A stretch of 34,709 nt of DNA, from the NCBI GenBank assembly GCA_946887025.1, contig CAMPJY010000008.1:1-34709 (forward strand), read 5' to 3'. Made by a program: the position numbers and the translations under genes. Positions 1 to 7,375 of this stretch are shown here, piece after piece (position 1 is the stretch's first letter; each line of letters opens with the position of its first letter). The stretch comes from an uncultured Salinimicrobium sp. (GTDB taxonomy: Bacteria > Bacteroidota > Bacteroidia > Flavobacteriales > Flavobacteriaceae). The notes beneath the pieces are model-generated. The model was not told the DNA's origin and made no database searches. It saw nothing but the letters and a program-made list of their open reading frames with translations.

Positions 1-2357
1 AGTGTCTTACGCTCTCCAGTGAGGGAAAGGAAGGCTTCCCTTTCCAGATCTAAGAGGTACTGTTCGCTTACATAGGAAGCTTCAGAAAGATCTCCTCCTG
101 CCATCACGTAAGCCAGTTTATTGGCAATCTTCTGGTCGTGTTCACTAATATATCTGCCCGCTTCCATGGCATCGGTTCCAACGAGGAACATTCCCAGTGC
201 CTGTTTCCCAAGCACCTTTACGTCCTTGCGTTTAATGGGTTTTGTATATCCGGCCTCGGCCATTAGTTGTGCGTGTTGTTTGGCCATTGCCAGCTGTCGG
301 TCCCTGTTGACGATCACAATATCTTTTCCCTTCTGAAGGATTCCCGTGTCGTAAGCTTCATAGGCCGAAGTTGATACCTTGGCCATTCCAATGGTAAGGA
401 AATGTTCCCGCAACACATTCAGTTCCACATCATTCTCACGGAACGAGTCTGAAGCTCTCATGGCCATCTCCTTTGAACCTCCACCCCCGGGGATCACTCC
501 AACCCCGAATTCCACAAGACCAATATAGGTTTCCGCTGCTGCTACCACCTTATCGGCATGCAGGGATAACTCACATCCACCTCCAAGTGTCATTCCGTGA
601 GGGGCTGCAATTACTGGAATGGAGGAGTACCTCATCCGCATCATTGTGTCCTGGAAATATTTGATCGCCATGTTAAGCTCATCGTATTCCTGTTCCACAG
701 CCATCATGAAAATCATTCCTATGTTGGCTCCCACAGAGAAATTGGCTCCCTGGTTTCCAACCACCAATCCGTCATATTCTTTTTCGGCGAGATCTATCGC
801 TTTATTCAGACCATTCAGCACATCGCCTCCAATGGTGTTCATTTTGCTGCGGAATTCCACATTCAGGATCCCATCTCCAAGATCCTCTACCACCACTCCG
901 CTATTGCTGAATACCGCCTTGCCTTCCCGGATATTGTCGAGGATAATGAAGGCATCCTGTCCTGGGACCTTAACCTGTTTCATTTCTGGAATGTCATAAT
1001 AGTAGGAATTCCCTTCTTTTACTGTATAGAAACTTTTACTCCCACTCTGGAGCATTTCATTGACCCAGGCAGCAGGAGCATAACCTTCGGCTTTCATCAT
1101 CTCTATCCCTTTCTCGACTCCAATGGCATCCCAGATCTGGAAAGGGCCCTGCTGCCAGCCGAAACCAGCTTTCATGGCATCATCGATCTTATAAAGGTCA
1201 TCTGTTATTTCGGGAATCCTGTTGCTTACATAGGCAAACAGGGCAGAAAAGTTCTTTCTATAAAATTCCCCGGCTTTGTCTTTTCCGGAGACCAACACAG
1301 AAAATCTGTCCTCTACCTTGTCTATGGTTTTGGTAAGTTCCAGAGTGGCAAACGAGGCTTTTTTCTGTGCCCTGTATTCCAGGGTATCGAGATCGAGAGA
1401 TTTGATCTCACTGGAACCGTCATAATTTTTGATCTTTTTATAGAATCCTTGTCCGGTTTTACTTCCCAGCCACTTCTTTTCCATCATGGTTTGGATAAAA
1501 CCGGGAAGGGCGAAAAGCTCGTGTTGTTCATCATTTGGTACTCCCTCATAGAGACCATTGGCAACATGAACCAATGTATCCAGTCCTACGACGTCAACTG
1601 TCCGGAAAGTGGCAGATTTGGGTCTGCCGATTACAGGTCCCGTAAGTTTATCCACCTCTTCTATAGTCAGGTCGAGTTCCTTAACCATGTGAAAAAGGCT
1701 CATTATGCTGAAGATCCCGATCCTGTTTCCAATAAAAGCGGGAGTATCCTTTGCAATGACGGAGGTTTTTCCTAGAAATTTTTCTCCGTAAATGTTTAAA
1801 AAATCCATGACTTCCTGAGAAGTCTGTGGTCCGGGGATGATCTCGAATAACTTCAGGTATCTTGCCGGGTTGAAGAAGTGAGTTCCGCAGAAATGCTTCT
1901 GAAAATCCTCGCTGCGGCCTTCACTCATGAACTTAATTGGAATTCCGGAGGTATTAGAGGTAATTAATGTTCCCGCCTTTCTATGCTTCTCTAAATTGTC
2001 GAAAACCTGTTTTTTAATATCCAGTCTCTCCACTACTACTTCAATAATCCAGTCTGCTTCCGCTACTCTCGCAATGTCATCCTCCAAATTCCCTGTAGTT
2101 ATCCGTTTGGCAAAGTCTTTATGATAAATAGGGGAGGGTTTGGATTTCAGTGCGGCCTGAAGAGAATCATTCACGATCCTGTTGCGCACTGTTTTGTTTT
2201 CCAGGCTGAGCCCTTTTTGTTTTTCCTTTTCGCTGAGTTCCCTCGGAACTATATCCAGCAGTAGGACCTCAACGCCAATATTGGCGAAGTGACATGCAAT
2301 TCCACTGCCCATGATCCCGGAGCCTATTACTGCTACTTTGTTAATTCTGCGTTTCAT
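1..2357 (-). CDS. 3-hydroxyacyl-CoA dehydrogenase / enoyl-CoA hydratase, FadN-type (3' end cut by window)
   Basis: This is a bifunctional beta-oxidation enzyme: it hydrates trans-2-enoyl-CoA and oxidises the 3-hydroxyacyl-CoA with NAD. It starts at ATG 2357 and runs open for 785 codons to the window edge. The last visible residues (LLDLEREAFLSLTGERKT) resemble the extreme C-terminus of the family, so probably only about 15-20 residues are missing. The N-terminus has a Rossmann NAD site (VAVIGSGIMGSG, residues 8-19) and an HFFNPARYLKLFEI segment typical of hydroxyacyl-CoA dehydrogenases. The C-terminal crotonase domain keeps both glutamate-bearing segments (GGGCEL and VEFGVGVIPGGGG). The domain order, dehydrogenase first and hydratase last, is that of Bacillus FadN rather than E. 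coli FadB. It lies 145 bp downstream of the marR gene on the same strand and is probably co-transcribed with it. Thiolase and acyl-CoA dehydrogenase genes would be expected beyond the left edge (inference). Confidence 0.93.
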   Translation of the reverse strand, partial: MKRRINKVAVIGSGIMGSGIACHFANIGVEVLLLDIVPRELSEKEKQKGLSLENKTVRNRIVNDSLQAALKSKPSPIYHKDFAKRITTGNLEDDIARVAEADWIIEVVVERLDIKKQVFDNLEKHRKAGTLITSNTSGIPIKFMSEGRSEDFQKHFCGTHFFNPARYLKLFEIIPGPQTSQEVMDFLNIYGEKFLGKTSVIAKDTPAFIGNRIGIFSIMSLFHMVKELDLTIEEVDKLTGPVIGRPKSATFRTVDVVGLDTLVHVANGLYEGVPNDEQHELFALPGFIQTMMEKKWLGSKTGQGFYKKIKNYDGSSEIKSLDLDTLEYRAQKKASFATLELTKTIDKVEDRFSVLVSGKDKAGEFYRKNFSALFAYVSNRIPEITDDLYKIDDAMKAGFGWQQGPFQIWDAIGVEKGIEMMKAEGYAPAAWVNEMLQSGSKSFYTVKEGNSYYYDIPEMKQVKVPGQDAFIILDNIREGKAVFSNSGVVVEDLGDGILNVEFRSKMNTIGGDVLNGLNKAIDLAEKEYDGLVVGNQGANFSVGANIGMIFMMAVEQEYDELNMAIKYFQDTMMRMRYSSIPVIAAPHGMTLGGGCELSLHADKVVAAAETYIGLVEFGVGVIPGGGGSKEMAMRASDSFRENDVELNVLREHFLTIGMAKVSTSAYEAYDTGILQKGKDIVIVNRDRQLAMAKQHAQLMAEAGYTKPIKRKDVKVLGKQALGMFLVGTDAMEAGRYISEHDQKIANKLAYVMAGGDLSEASYVSEQYLLDLEREAFLSLTGERKT

Positions 2358-2393
2358 TGGTTTATTTGTTTTATTTGGCGACTGTGTTTTAAA

Positions 2394-2505
2394 AGCTAGA
2401 GTCCAGAAGCTAGAACTTAGACCTAGATCCTAAAAGGGATCCAGAAATAAGGAGGCAGAATAAAATCCAGTCTCTTGTTTCCAGTCTCTAGTCTCTCTTT
2501 TCTCA
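2394..2505. repeat. degenerate period-7 tandem array between marR and the FadN-type gene
   Basis: The sequence breaks into 16 consecutive 7-base units. The left units are AGCTAGA, GTCCAGA, AGCTAGA, ACTTAGA, CCTAGAT. The right units are AATCCAG, TCTCTTG, TTTCCAG, TCTCTAG, TCTCTCT. The middle units are more eroded. The right part is roughly the reverse complement of the left (CTAGAG against CTCTAG), so the array could also fold on itself. It begins exactly at the TGA stop of the MarR gene (2503-2505). Confidence 0.6.
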
Positions 2506-2949
2506 CACCAGCCCATTTCCGTATATTTTCTTGGAAGCAATCAGCTCCATGATCTTGTATGCAACTCCTAAAAATGTCTGCAGCTCTTCTTCTGAAATCT
2601 CTTTTTTTACAGCCTCATCAAACTGAAGCACCACCTTCTTGGAATAATCCCTCATCTCTTTCCCGAAATCCGTGAGATGGATGAGTACGCTCCTTCCGTC
2701 CTCCGGATTTTTCTGACGAATAATAAGACCTTTTTCCTCCATCGTTTTAAGTGTCCTGGAAAGACTTGTAGCTTCCATTCCCATTTTTGGGCCCAGGGAT
2801 GTGGAAGGGGTGCCTTTTTCGGGATCTATGCTCAGTAAGGCAAAGCCTGTAGCCATGGTGCTACCTTCTTTGCTCGCCTCTTCGTTGTACATTTTTGCTA
2901 CTGAGGTCCAGGTAGCCCGTAAGACATAATCAATGGTCTTTTCCTTCAT
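2503..2949 (-). CDS. MarR-family transcriptional regulator
   Basis: A 148-residue winged-helix DNA-binding protein of normal MarR length. The recognition helix and wing lie at about residues 58-98 (TSLSRTLKTMEEKGLIIRQ, then the wing NPEDGRSVLIHLTDFGKE with the conserved D-x-R of the family). Helices on either side form the dimer interface. It is followed on the same strand by the FadN-type enzyme, and in Flavobacteriaceae a MarR regulator commonly heads the beta-oxidation operon, so control of fatty-acid degradation with an acyl-CoA effector is the likely role (inference from context). A perfect 26-bp palindrome sits 32 bp before the ATG and next to a TAACTTTG -7 element, which suggests autorepression. 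The start is ATG 2949. The stop coincides with the beginning of a heptamer array. Confidence 0.88.
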   Translation of the reverse strand: MKEKTIDYVLRATWTSVAKMYNEEASKEGSTMATGFALLSIDPEKGTPSTSLGPKMGMEATSLSRTLKTMEEKGLIIRQKNPEDGRSVLIHLTDFGKEMRDYSKKVVLQFDEAVKKEISEEELQTFLGVAYKIMELIASKKIYGNGLV

Positions 2950-2968
2950 TGGAAAAAAGGTTTAAGCT

Positions 2969-2976
2969 CAAAGTTA
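2969..2976 (-). promoter_or_regulatory. -7 promoter element of marR
   Basis: TAACTTTG on the minus strand matches the Bacteroidota -7 consensus TAnnTTTG exactly and lies about 20 bp before the marR ATG. No clear TTG is found at the usual -33 position; that position is occupied by the palindrome at 2981-3006. Confidence 0.5.
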
Positions 2977-2980
2977 TTAA

Positions 2981-3006
2981 ATTTTATTATGCATGCATAA
3001 TAAAAT
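2981..3006. promoter_or_regulatory. 26-bp perfect palindrome, probable MarR operator
   Basis: Each half reads ATTTTATTATGCA in its own direction, with the centre at GCATGC. All 26 positions are self-complementary. It is placed just upstream of the marR -7 element, where a bound dimer would block RNA polymerase, and it also lies in the region shared with the divergent manA gene. MarR proteins typically bind such palindromes in front of their own gene. No second copy was seen before the acyl-CoA ligase gene. Confidence 0.7.
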
Positions 3007-3030
3007 AGGAAAAATATTATTGTACTTTCT

Positions 3031-3100
3031 CGGGAAGGATTCCCGGTGGCATCTTATCACTTTCATCTCTCCTGGCCAGAGAGGTTTTTATTATTTTTTT
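3031..3100 (+). other. two hairpins and a T-rich tract upstream of manA
   Basis: A first hairpin pairs CGGGAA (3031-3036) with TTCCCG (3040-3045). A second pairs ATCTCTC (3065-3071) with GAGAGGT (3079-3085), including one G-T pair, and is followed by a T-rich stretch to 3100. On the plus strand the second resembles an intrinsic terminator, yet no gene ends here. It could be a leader attenuator of manA or the end of a short unseen transcript. Confidence 0.3.
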
Positions 3101-3137
3101 CTTTTAACTTGCGGCCTCGATACCTAAAATAAAATAG

Positions 3138-4115
3138 ATGAAAGATTTTGGTTACCCGCTACTGTTTGAACCTATTCTAATGGAGAGAATATGGGGAGGA
3201 AATAAATTAAAGACCCTGCTGAAAAAGAAGGGTGGCGACGGAATTTATGGGGAGAGCTGGGAAATATCCAATGTTGAAGGAAATAGTTCTGTCGTTGCGA
3301 ATGGTATTTTAAAGGGAAAGAGTCTGAATGAATTGCTGGCTGCTTCTCCTGAACTGATTCTGGGAAAGAAGGTATATGGGAATTTTGGAAAGGAATTTCC
3401 CCTGCTGATCAAATTTATAGATGCCCGAACCGCACTTTCAGTTCAGCTGCATCCAAATGATGCCCTGGCAAAGGAGCGCCACAATTCTTTTGGGAAAACG
3501 GAGATGTGGTATATCATGCAGGCCGAAGAAGATGCAAACATCAATGTTGGCTTTAAAAAGACAATAAGTAAAGAGGAGTATCTCCAGCACCTGGAGGCAG
3601 GAAAAATAACAGAGCTCCTGAATTTTGAAAAAGTCGAGAAGGGGGATTCGGTTTTTATTAATACCGGGAAGGTACATGCCATTGGCGCCGGTGTACTTTT
3701 GGCCGAGATCCAGCAGACTTCAGATATAACTTATAGGATCTACGACTGGGGGCGTACTGATGCTGCTGGGAATGCAAGAGAACTGCATACGGAGCTCGCC
3801 CTTGATGCTATAGACTTTGAAAAAAAGGATGATTATCAACGGCCATACGAAAAGCAGGTAAATCAGGTTTCCAATATCGCCCACTGCGAATATTTCACTA
3901 CCAATTTCCTTCCGGTCGTGGGAAGAGTTGACAGGAATTATGAAGATCTGGATTCTTTTGTCATTTTTATGTGTGTAGGAGGGAGGGCCAGTGTTGAGGT
4001 TAATGGAAATACTGAAACCATTTCAATGGGAGAAACTGTATTAATTCCCGGGATCAACAAAAAAGTCACGATTACTGCTGAAGACGCCGAGCTTCTGGAA
4101 GTTTATATCGGCTAG
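3138..4115 (+). CDS. manA: mannose-6-phosphate isomerase, class I
   Basis: This enzyme interconverts mannose 6-phosphate and fructose 6-phosphate, feeding GDP-mannose synthesis or mannose catabolism. The 325-residue cupin protein carries the zinc-ligand pattern of the short class I enzymes: Q103 and H105 in SVQLHPNDA, E122 in KTEMWYI, and H180 in NTGKVHAIGAG. The segment ITYRIYDWGR (about residues 197-206) matches the active-site arginine region. The start is ATG 3138. It stands alone on the plus strand, divergent from marR and convergent with the acyl-CoA ligase, with which it shares a hairpin terminator. A phosphohexomutase is encoded at 18870-20621, which could act next in making mannose 1-phosphate (inference). 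Confidence 0.93.
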   Translation: MKDFGYPLLFEPILMERIWGGNKLKTLLKKKGGDGIYGESWEISNVEGNSSVVANGILKGKSLNELLAASPELILGKKVYGNFGKEFPLLIKFIDARTALSVQLHPNDALAKERHNSFGKTEMWYIMQAEEDANINVGFKKTISKEEYLQHLEAGKITELLNFEKVEKGDSVFINTGKVHAIGAGVLLAEIQQTSDITYRIYDWGRTDAAGNARELHTELALDAIDFEKKDDYQRPYEKQVNQVSNIAHCEYFTTNFLPVVGRVDRNYEDLDSFVIFMCVGGRASVEVNGNTETISMGETVLIPGINKKVTITAEDAELLEVYIG

Positions 4116-4121
4116 ATCAAT

Positions 4122-4151
4122 AAAAAAAGGACCTCCTCGGGTCCCTTTTTT
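4122..4151. terminator. bidirectional terminator between manA and the acyl-CoA ligase gene
   Basis: GGACC (4129-4133) pairs with GGTCC (4140-4144). Seven A residues flank the left side and a T run flanks the right side, so the hairpin can end transcription from either strand. It starts seven bases after the manA stop and ends eight bases before the stop of the convergent ligase gene. Confidence 0.85.
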
Positions 4152-4158
4152 AAAAAAG

Positions 4159-5940
4159 TTAATTCTGCTGGCGATAGATCCTGTCATAAAGTTCCTGATA
4201 GATCTTAATGATGTTTCTTCGTTTTAATTTCATGGTAGGGGTGAGGTGCTCTCCTTCAATGCTCCAGACGTCAGGAGTAAGTTCAAAGCGTTTGATCTTT
4301 TCCCAGTTGCCGAATTTCTGGTTGTAGAAATCCACCTCTTCCTGAATTCTGGCAATAACATCAGGATTTTTTATAAGATCGGCGTTGGTGTCCCCCACCT
4401 GTAATTCTTTGCGTTTGGCCCACTCCCTCACAAAGTCAAAGTCAGGCTGAATAAAGGCTCCAGGCATTCTTTCTCCTTCTCCGACCACCATTATCTCTCC
4501 TATGAAGCGAGACTGTTTCATTCGGTTTTCAATTACCTGTGGAGCAACGTATTTTCCGCCCGAGGTCTTGAACATTTCCTTTTTCCTGTCAGTTATTTTC
4601 AGGAATCCCTCTGAATCCAGTTCTCCGATATCTCCGGTATGGAACCATCCGTCCACATCAATTTCCTGCCTGGTCTTTTCTTCATCTTTAAAATAGCCTT
4701 TCATTAGGTTGGGACCTTTAGTCAGGATTTCTCCATCTTCAGCTATTTTTACTTCTACATCAGAAAGCACCTTTCCAACGGTACCTATCTTAAATCCACC
4801 TCTTCTCTGATCATTCACTGATATTACCGGGGAGGTTTCTGTAAGACCATAGCCCTCCATTACAGGGATATCGGCTGCTGCAAATACTCTGCTTAAGCGA
4901 GGCTGCAAGGCTGCACTTCCGGAAACAATTAATTCAATTCTGCCACCCAAGCCCTCTTTCCATTTGGAGAAAATAAGTTTTCGTGCGAGATTAAGCTGGG
5001 TTTCATACCACCAGCCATTGGCACCATAAGGTTCAAATTTTAACCCCAGTTCCACCGCCCAGAAGAACAACTTCTGTTTTACGCCCCCAAGGTCTGAGCC
5101 TTTTGCGATGATCTTGTCATAGACCTTTTCCAAAAGCCGGGGAACGGCAGAAATCACATGTGGCCTTACCTCCTTAAGGTTATCGCTGATCTTTTCTATG
5201 GATTCGGCGAAATGTATGGAAACGCTGTAATACTGATACAGGTACAGGATCATCCTTTCAAAAATATGGCATACCGGGAGAAAGGAGAGGGCTACATAGG
5301 TGCCAAATTCGAAGGGCACTCGGTCGGAACTCATTAAGACATCGCTCACGATATTCTTATGAGTGAGCATTACTCCCTTTGGTTTTCCGGTAGTACCGGA
5401 GGTGTAAATTAAAGTAGCCAGATCATCCTCTGAAACTGCATTTTTCCGTTGTTCCACCTCGTCCTGAGTTGAGGTGTCCTCTCCCAAGGTCAATATCTCT
5501 TGCCAGTTAGGACACCCCGGAACCTCATCAAAACTATAGATTGCCTTTAACGGTGTATTCTGTCGTACGAGCTGAAGTTTATCGTATATCTCCTTATCAG
5601 ATACAAAACATAAGGTGGATTCACTGTGGTTAATAATATATTCATAATCCTCCTCCCCAATAGTCGGATATATAGGTACATTCTGAGCTCCTGTTTGAAG
5701 GATACCAATGTCCAGTACACTCCATTCACTACGATTTGAGGAAGTAATGACTGCGATCTTATCGTTAGGCTTGATTCCCAGTTTTATCAGTCCCCTACTG
5801 ACAGCATTGGCCTGATCTATAAATTGCTGAGAAGACAAGGCTTCCCATTTCCCATTGTATTTGGTCACCAGAGACTTCTCCAATGGATGATTTGCCAGCT
5901 GGTATTGCGGAAAATCGAACAGTCTTTTTATTTCGGTCAT
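4159..5940 (-). CDS. long-chain fatty-acid--CoA ligase (AMP-forming)
   Basis: This enzyme activates free fatty acids to acyl-CoA through an acyl-adenylate, probably at the inner face of the membrane. The 593-residue protein has the full adenylate-forming set: the P-loop YTSGTTGKPKG (residues 179-189), GYGLTETSPVIS, the GWFHTGDIGELD motif, and the hinge and C-terminal segment ITDRKKEMFKTSGGKYVAP. It belongs to the FadD15-like group, about 600 residues long and common in Bacteroidota and actinobacteria. The start is ATG 5940. It has its own promoter rather than sharing the marR operon, but its proximity to the beta-oxidation gene suggests a local fatty-acid-use cluster. Chain-length preference cannot be read from sequence. 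Confidence 0.92.
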   Translation of the reverse strand: MTEIKRLFDFPQYQLANHPLEKSLVTKYNGKWEALSSQQFIDQANAVSRGLIKLGIKPNDKIAVITSSNRSEWSVLDIGILQTGAQNVPIYPTIGEEDYEYIINHSESTLCFVSDKEIYDKLQLVRQNTPLKAIYSFDEVPGCPNWQEILTLGEDTSTQDEVEQRKNAVSEDDLATLIYTSGTTGKPKGVMLTHKNIVSDVLMSSDRVPFEFGTYVALSFLPVCHIFERMILYLYQYYSVSIHFAESIEKISDNLKEVRPHVISAVPRLLEKVYDKIIAKGSDLGGVKQKLFFWAVELGLKFEPYGANGWWYETQLNLARKLIFSKWKEGLGGRIELIVSGSAALQPRLSRVFAAADIPVMEGYGLTETSPVISVNDQRRGGFKIGTVGKVLSDVEVKIAEDGEILTKGPNLMKGYFKDEEKTRQEIDVDGWFHTGDIGELDSEGFLKITDRKKEMFKTSGGKYVAPQVIENRMKQSRFIGEIMVVGEGERMPGAFIQPDFDFVREWAKRKELQVGDTNADLIKNPDVIARIQEEVDFYNQKFGNWEKIKRFELTPDVWSIEGEHLTPTMKLKRRNIIKIYQELYDRIYRQQN

Positions 5941-5962
5941 GTTTTTCTGTAAGTTATGTACT

Positions 5963-5993
5963 GCAAAATAGGAAATTAAGAAGATTTTTCAAA
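5963..5993 (-). promoter_or_regulatory. promoter of the acyl-CoA ligase gene
   Basis: On the minus strand, TTTG (5993-5990) is followed after 19 bases by TATTTTG (5970-5964). This is one base short of the Bacteroidota -33/-7 consensus TTTG / TAnnTTTG. It lies 23 bp before the ATG. Confidence 0.5.
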
Positions 5994-6019
5994 TTAAAAT
6001 ATTTGACAATAAAATTTTG

Positions 6020-7201
6020 TTAAATAATAACTTGTCCAAGTATATTCAAACCTTCCTCGACTATTTCCCTGTCGATGTTTAAGGCAGGGAAAAAGACCAG
6101 GCTTGTTCCCTCAGTTCCAATTATTAAACCCTTCTCAAGGCATTCTTTTCTTATTTCAGAGGCCTTTTCTTTGTTCCCTATTTCCAAACCTATTGCCATT
6201 CCTTTGACCCTGATTTCAGAACCATCCCTGTAACCGAAATCTAGCAGCCTTTTTTTAAACAAGTCACCCATTTCTTCCACATTATTGAAAAGATTTTCCA
6301 CATTTTCCAACAAATAGCCTATGCTTGTAATAGAAGCATCAACGCTAACCGGATGCCAGCCGTAGGAAGAATACAGCCCTATTTTCCCTTCCACTGCCTC
6401 GCCAATTTCCTCGGTTGTGATCACCCCTCCAATCCCGGCATAACCGGCGGACATGGCTTTTGCCATACAAAGTATATCCGGTTTTATATCATAATGTTCA
6501 GAGGCAAAAAGTTTACCCGTCCTCCCAAACCCGGTGATGGCTTCATCCATAACCAGAAGGGTGCCATGGGTTTTACAGAGCCTGTCTAATTTCTCCATAA
6601 AGCCGTCCTCAGGGATCATAACCCCAAGATTGCATACAACAGGTTCCATAAAGAAGGCGGCCACCTCATTTGAGGCTAGTTTTTCCGCTATTGTTTTTAA
6701 AGTTTCAGAATTGAGTGGGGGAGATACTTTTTCACATCCGGGGAGGAGGTTATGGAATTTCTTTTGGTTTTCAGAAGCCCCAAGACTCAGTGCCCCTAAA
6801 GTATTTCCGTGGTAGCTGCCCTCGATCGAGAGGAACTTTTTTCTGCCTGTGTACATCATCGCGATTTCCATAGCTCCCTCAACTGCCTCGGAACCTCCAG
6901 TAGTGCGAAAGGTACGACTAAGTCCTTTGGGGGTTATGGTTGCCAGAAGTTCAGACAGCTCGCTCCAGCCTTTGTAATAAAAGTGAGGGAAAACGTAAGT
7001 AGGCCGGTCAGAATTTCGGAGTGCAAGATCTATTTCTTCCAGCCCCCATCCCAGGATTCCCACTCCCGCTCCTGTATGGAAGTCAATGTATTTTTTCCCT
7101 TTAACATCCCAGATAAGACTTCCGAGGGTTTTGGAAATCTCGAGATCCATGGCAGAACCACCTCTGCCAAAAAACTTATGATCCTTTTCCTTTACGTTCA
7201 T
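6020..7201 (-). CDS. class III (GabT/ArgD-like) PLP-dependent aminotransferase
   Basis: A 393-residue fold-type I, subgroup II aminotransferase. The phosphate-binding segment TTGGSEAVEGA spans residues 100-110. D219 in VMDEAITGFGRTG contacts the pyridine nitrogen, and the Schiff-base lysine is K248 in CMAKAMSAGYAGIGG. Relatives use acetylornithine, 4-aminobutyrate, beta-alanine or similar omega-amino donors. No biosynthetic partner is adjacent, so the substrate is open. It is shorter than typical GabT, closer to ArgD in size, but without an arginine-gene context. It stands between purL and the acyl-CoA ligase gene on the same strand, with a 79-bp gap to the ligase and a purL terminator upstream, so it is probably transcribed alone. 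The start is ATG 7201. Confidence 0.85.
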   Translation of the reverse strand: MNVKEKDHKFFGRGGSAMDLEISKTLGSLIWDVKGKKYIDFHTGAGVGILGWGLEEIDLALRNSDRPTYVFPHFYYKGWSELSELLATITPKGLSRTFRTTGGSEAVEGAMEIAMMYTGRKKFLSIEGSYHGNTLGALSLGASENQKKFHNLLPGCEKVSPPLNSETLKTIAEKLASNEVAAFFMEPVVCNLGVMIPEDGFMEKLDRLCKTHGTLLVMDEAITGFGRTGKLFASEHYDIKPDILCMAKAMSAGYAGIGGVITTEEIGEAVEGKIGLYSSYGWHPVSVDASITSIGYLLENVENLFNNVEEMGDLFKKRLLDFGYRDGSEIRVKGMAIGLEIGNKEKASEIRKECLEKGLIIGTEGTSLVFFPALNIDREIVEEGLNILGQVII

Positions 7202-7312
7202 AATTCAAAGATTAAGGTTAGAGTAAAAGATAGTTAATTCGAGAGGATAAGACTGTTATGATTGACTTAAAACATCCTGATTATTAATAAGTTAAAAATA
7301 AATGGAAAAAGA

Positions 7313-7337
7313 AAAGCGGGAGCTCGACTCCCGCTTT
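7313..7337 (-). terminator. intrinsic terminator of purL
   Basis: AAAGCGGGAG (7313-7322) pairs perfectly with CTCCCGCTTT (7328-7337) around a five-base loop. On the minus strand the hairpin is followed by a T-rich tract. It lies 39 bp past the purL stop. Confidence 0.85.
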
Positions 7338-7375
7338 AGATTGAAAATAATATAAAAAATATACTTAAACCAGCT

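Noticed and set aside
597..1775. Long plus-strand open frame (392 codons) opposite the FadN-type gene
   Set aside because: Its product has no recognisable motif. The minus strand encodes an intact two-domain enzyme over the same bases, so the frame is a shadow of coding bias.
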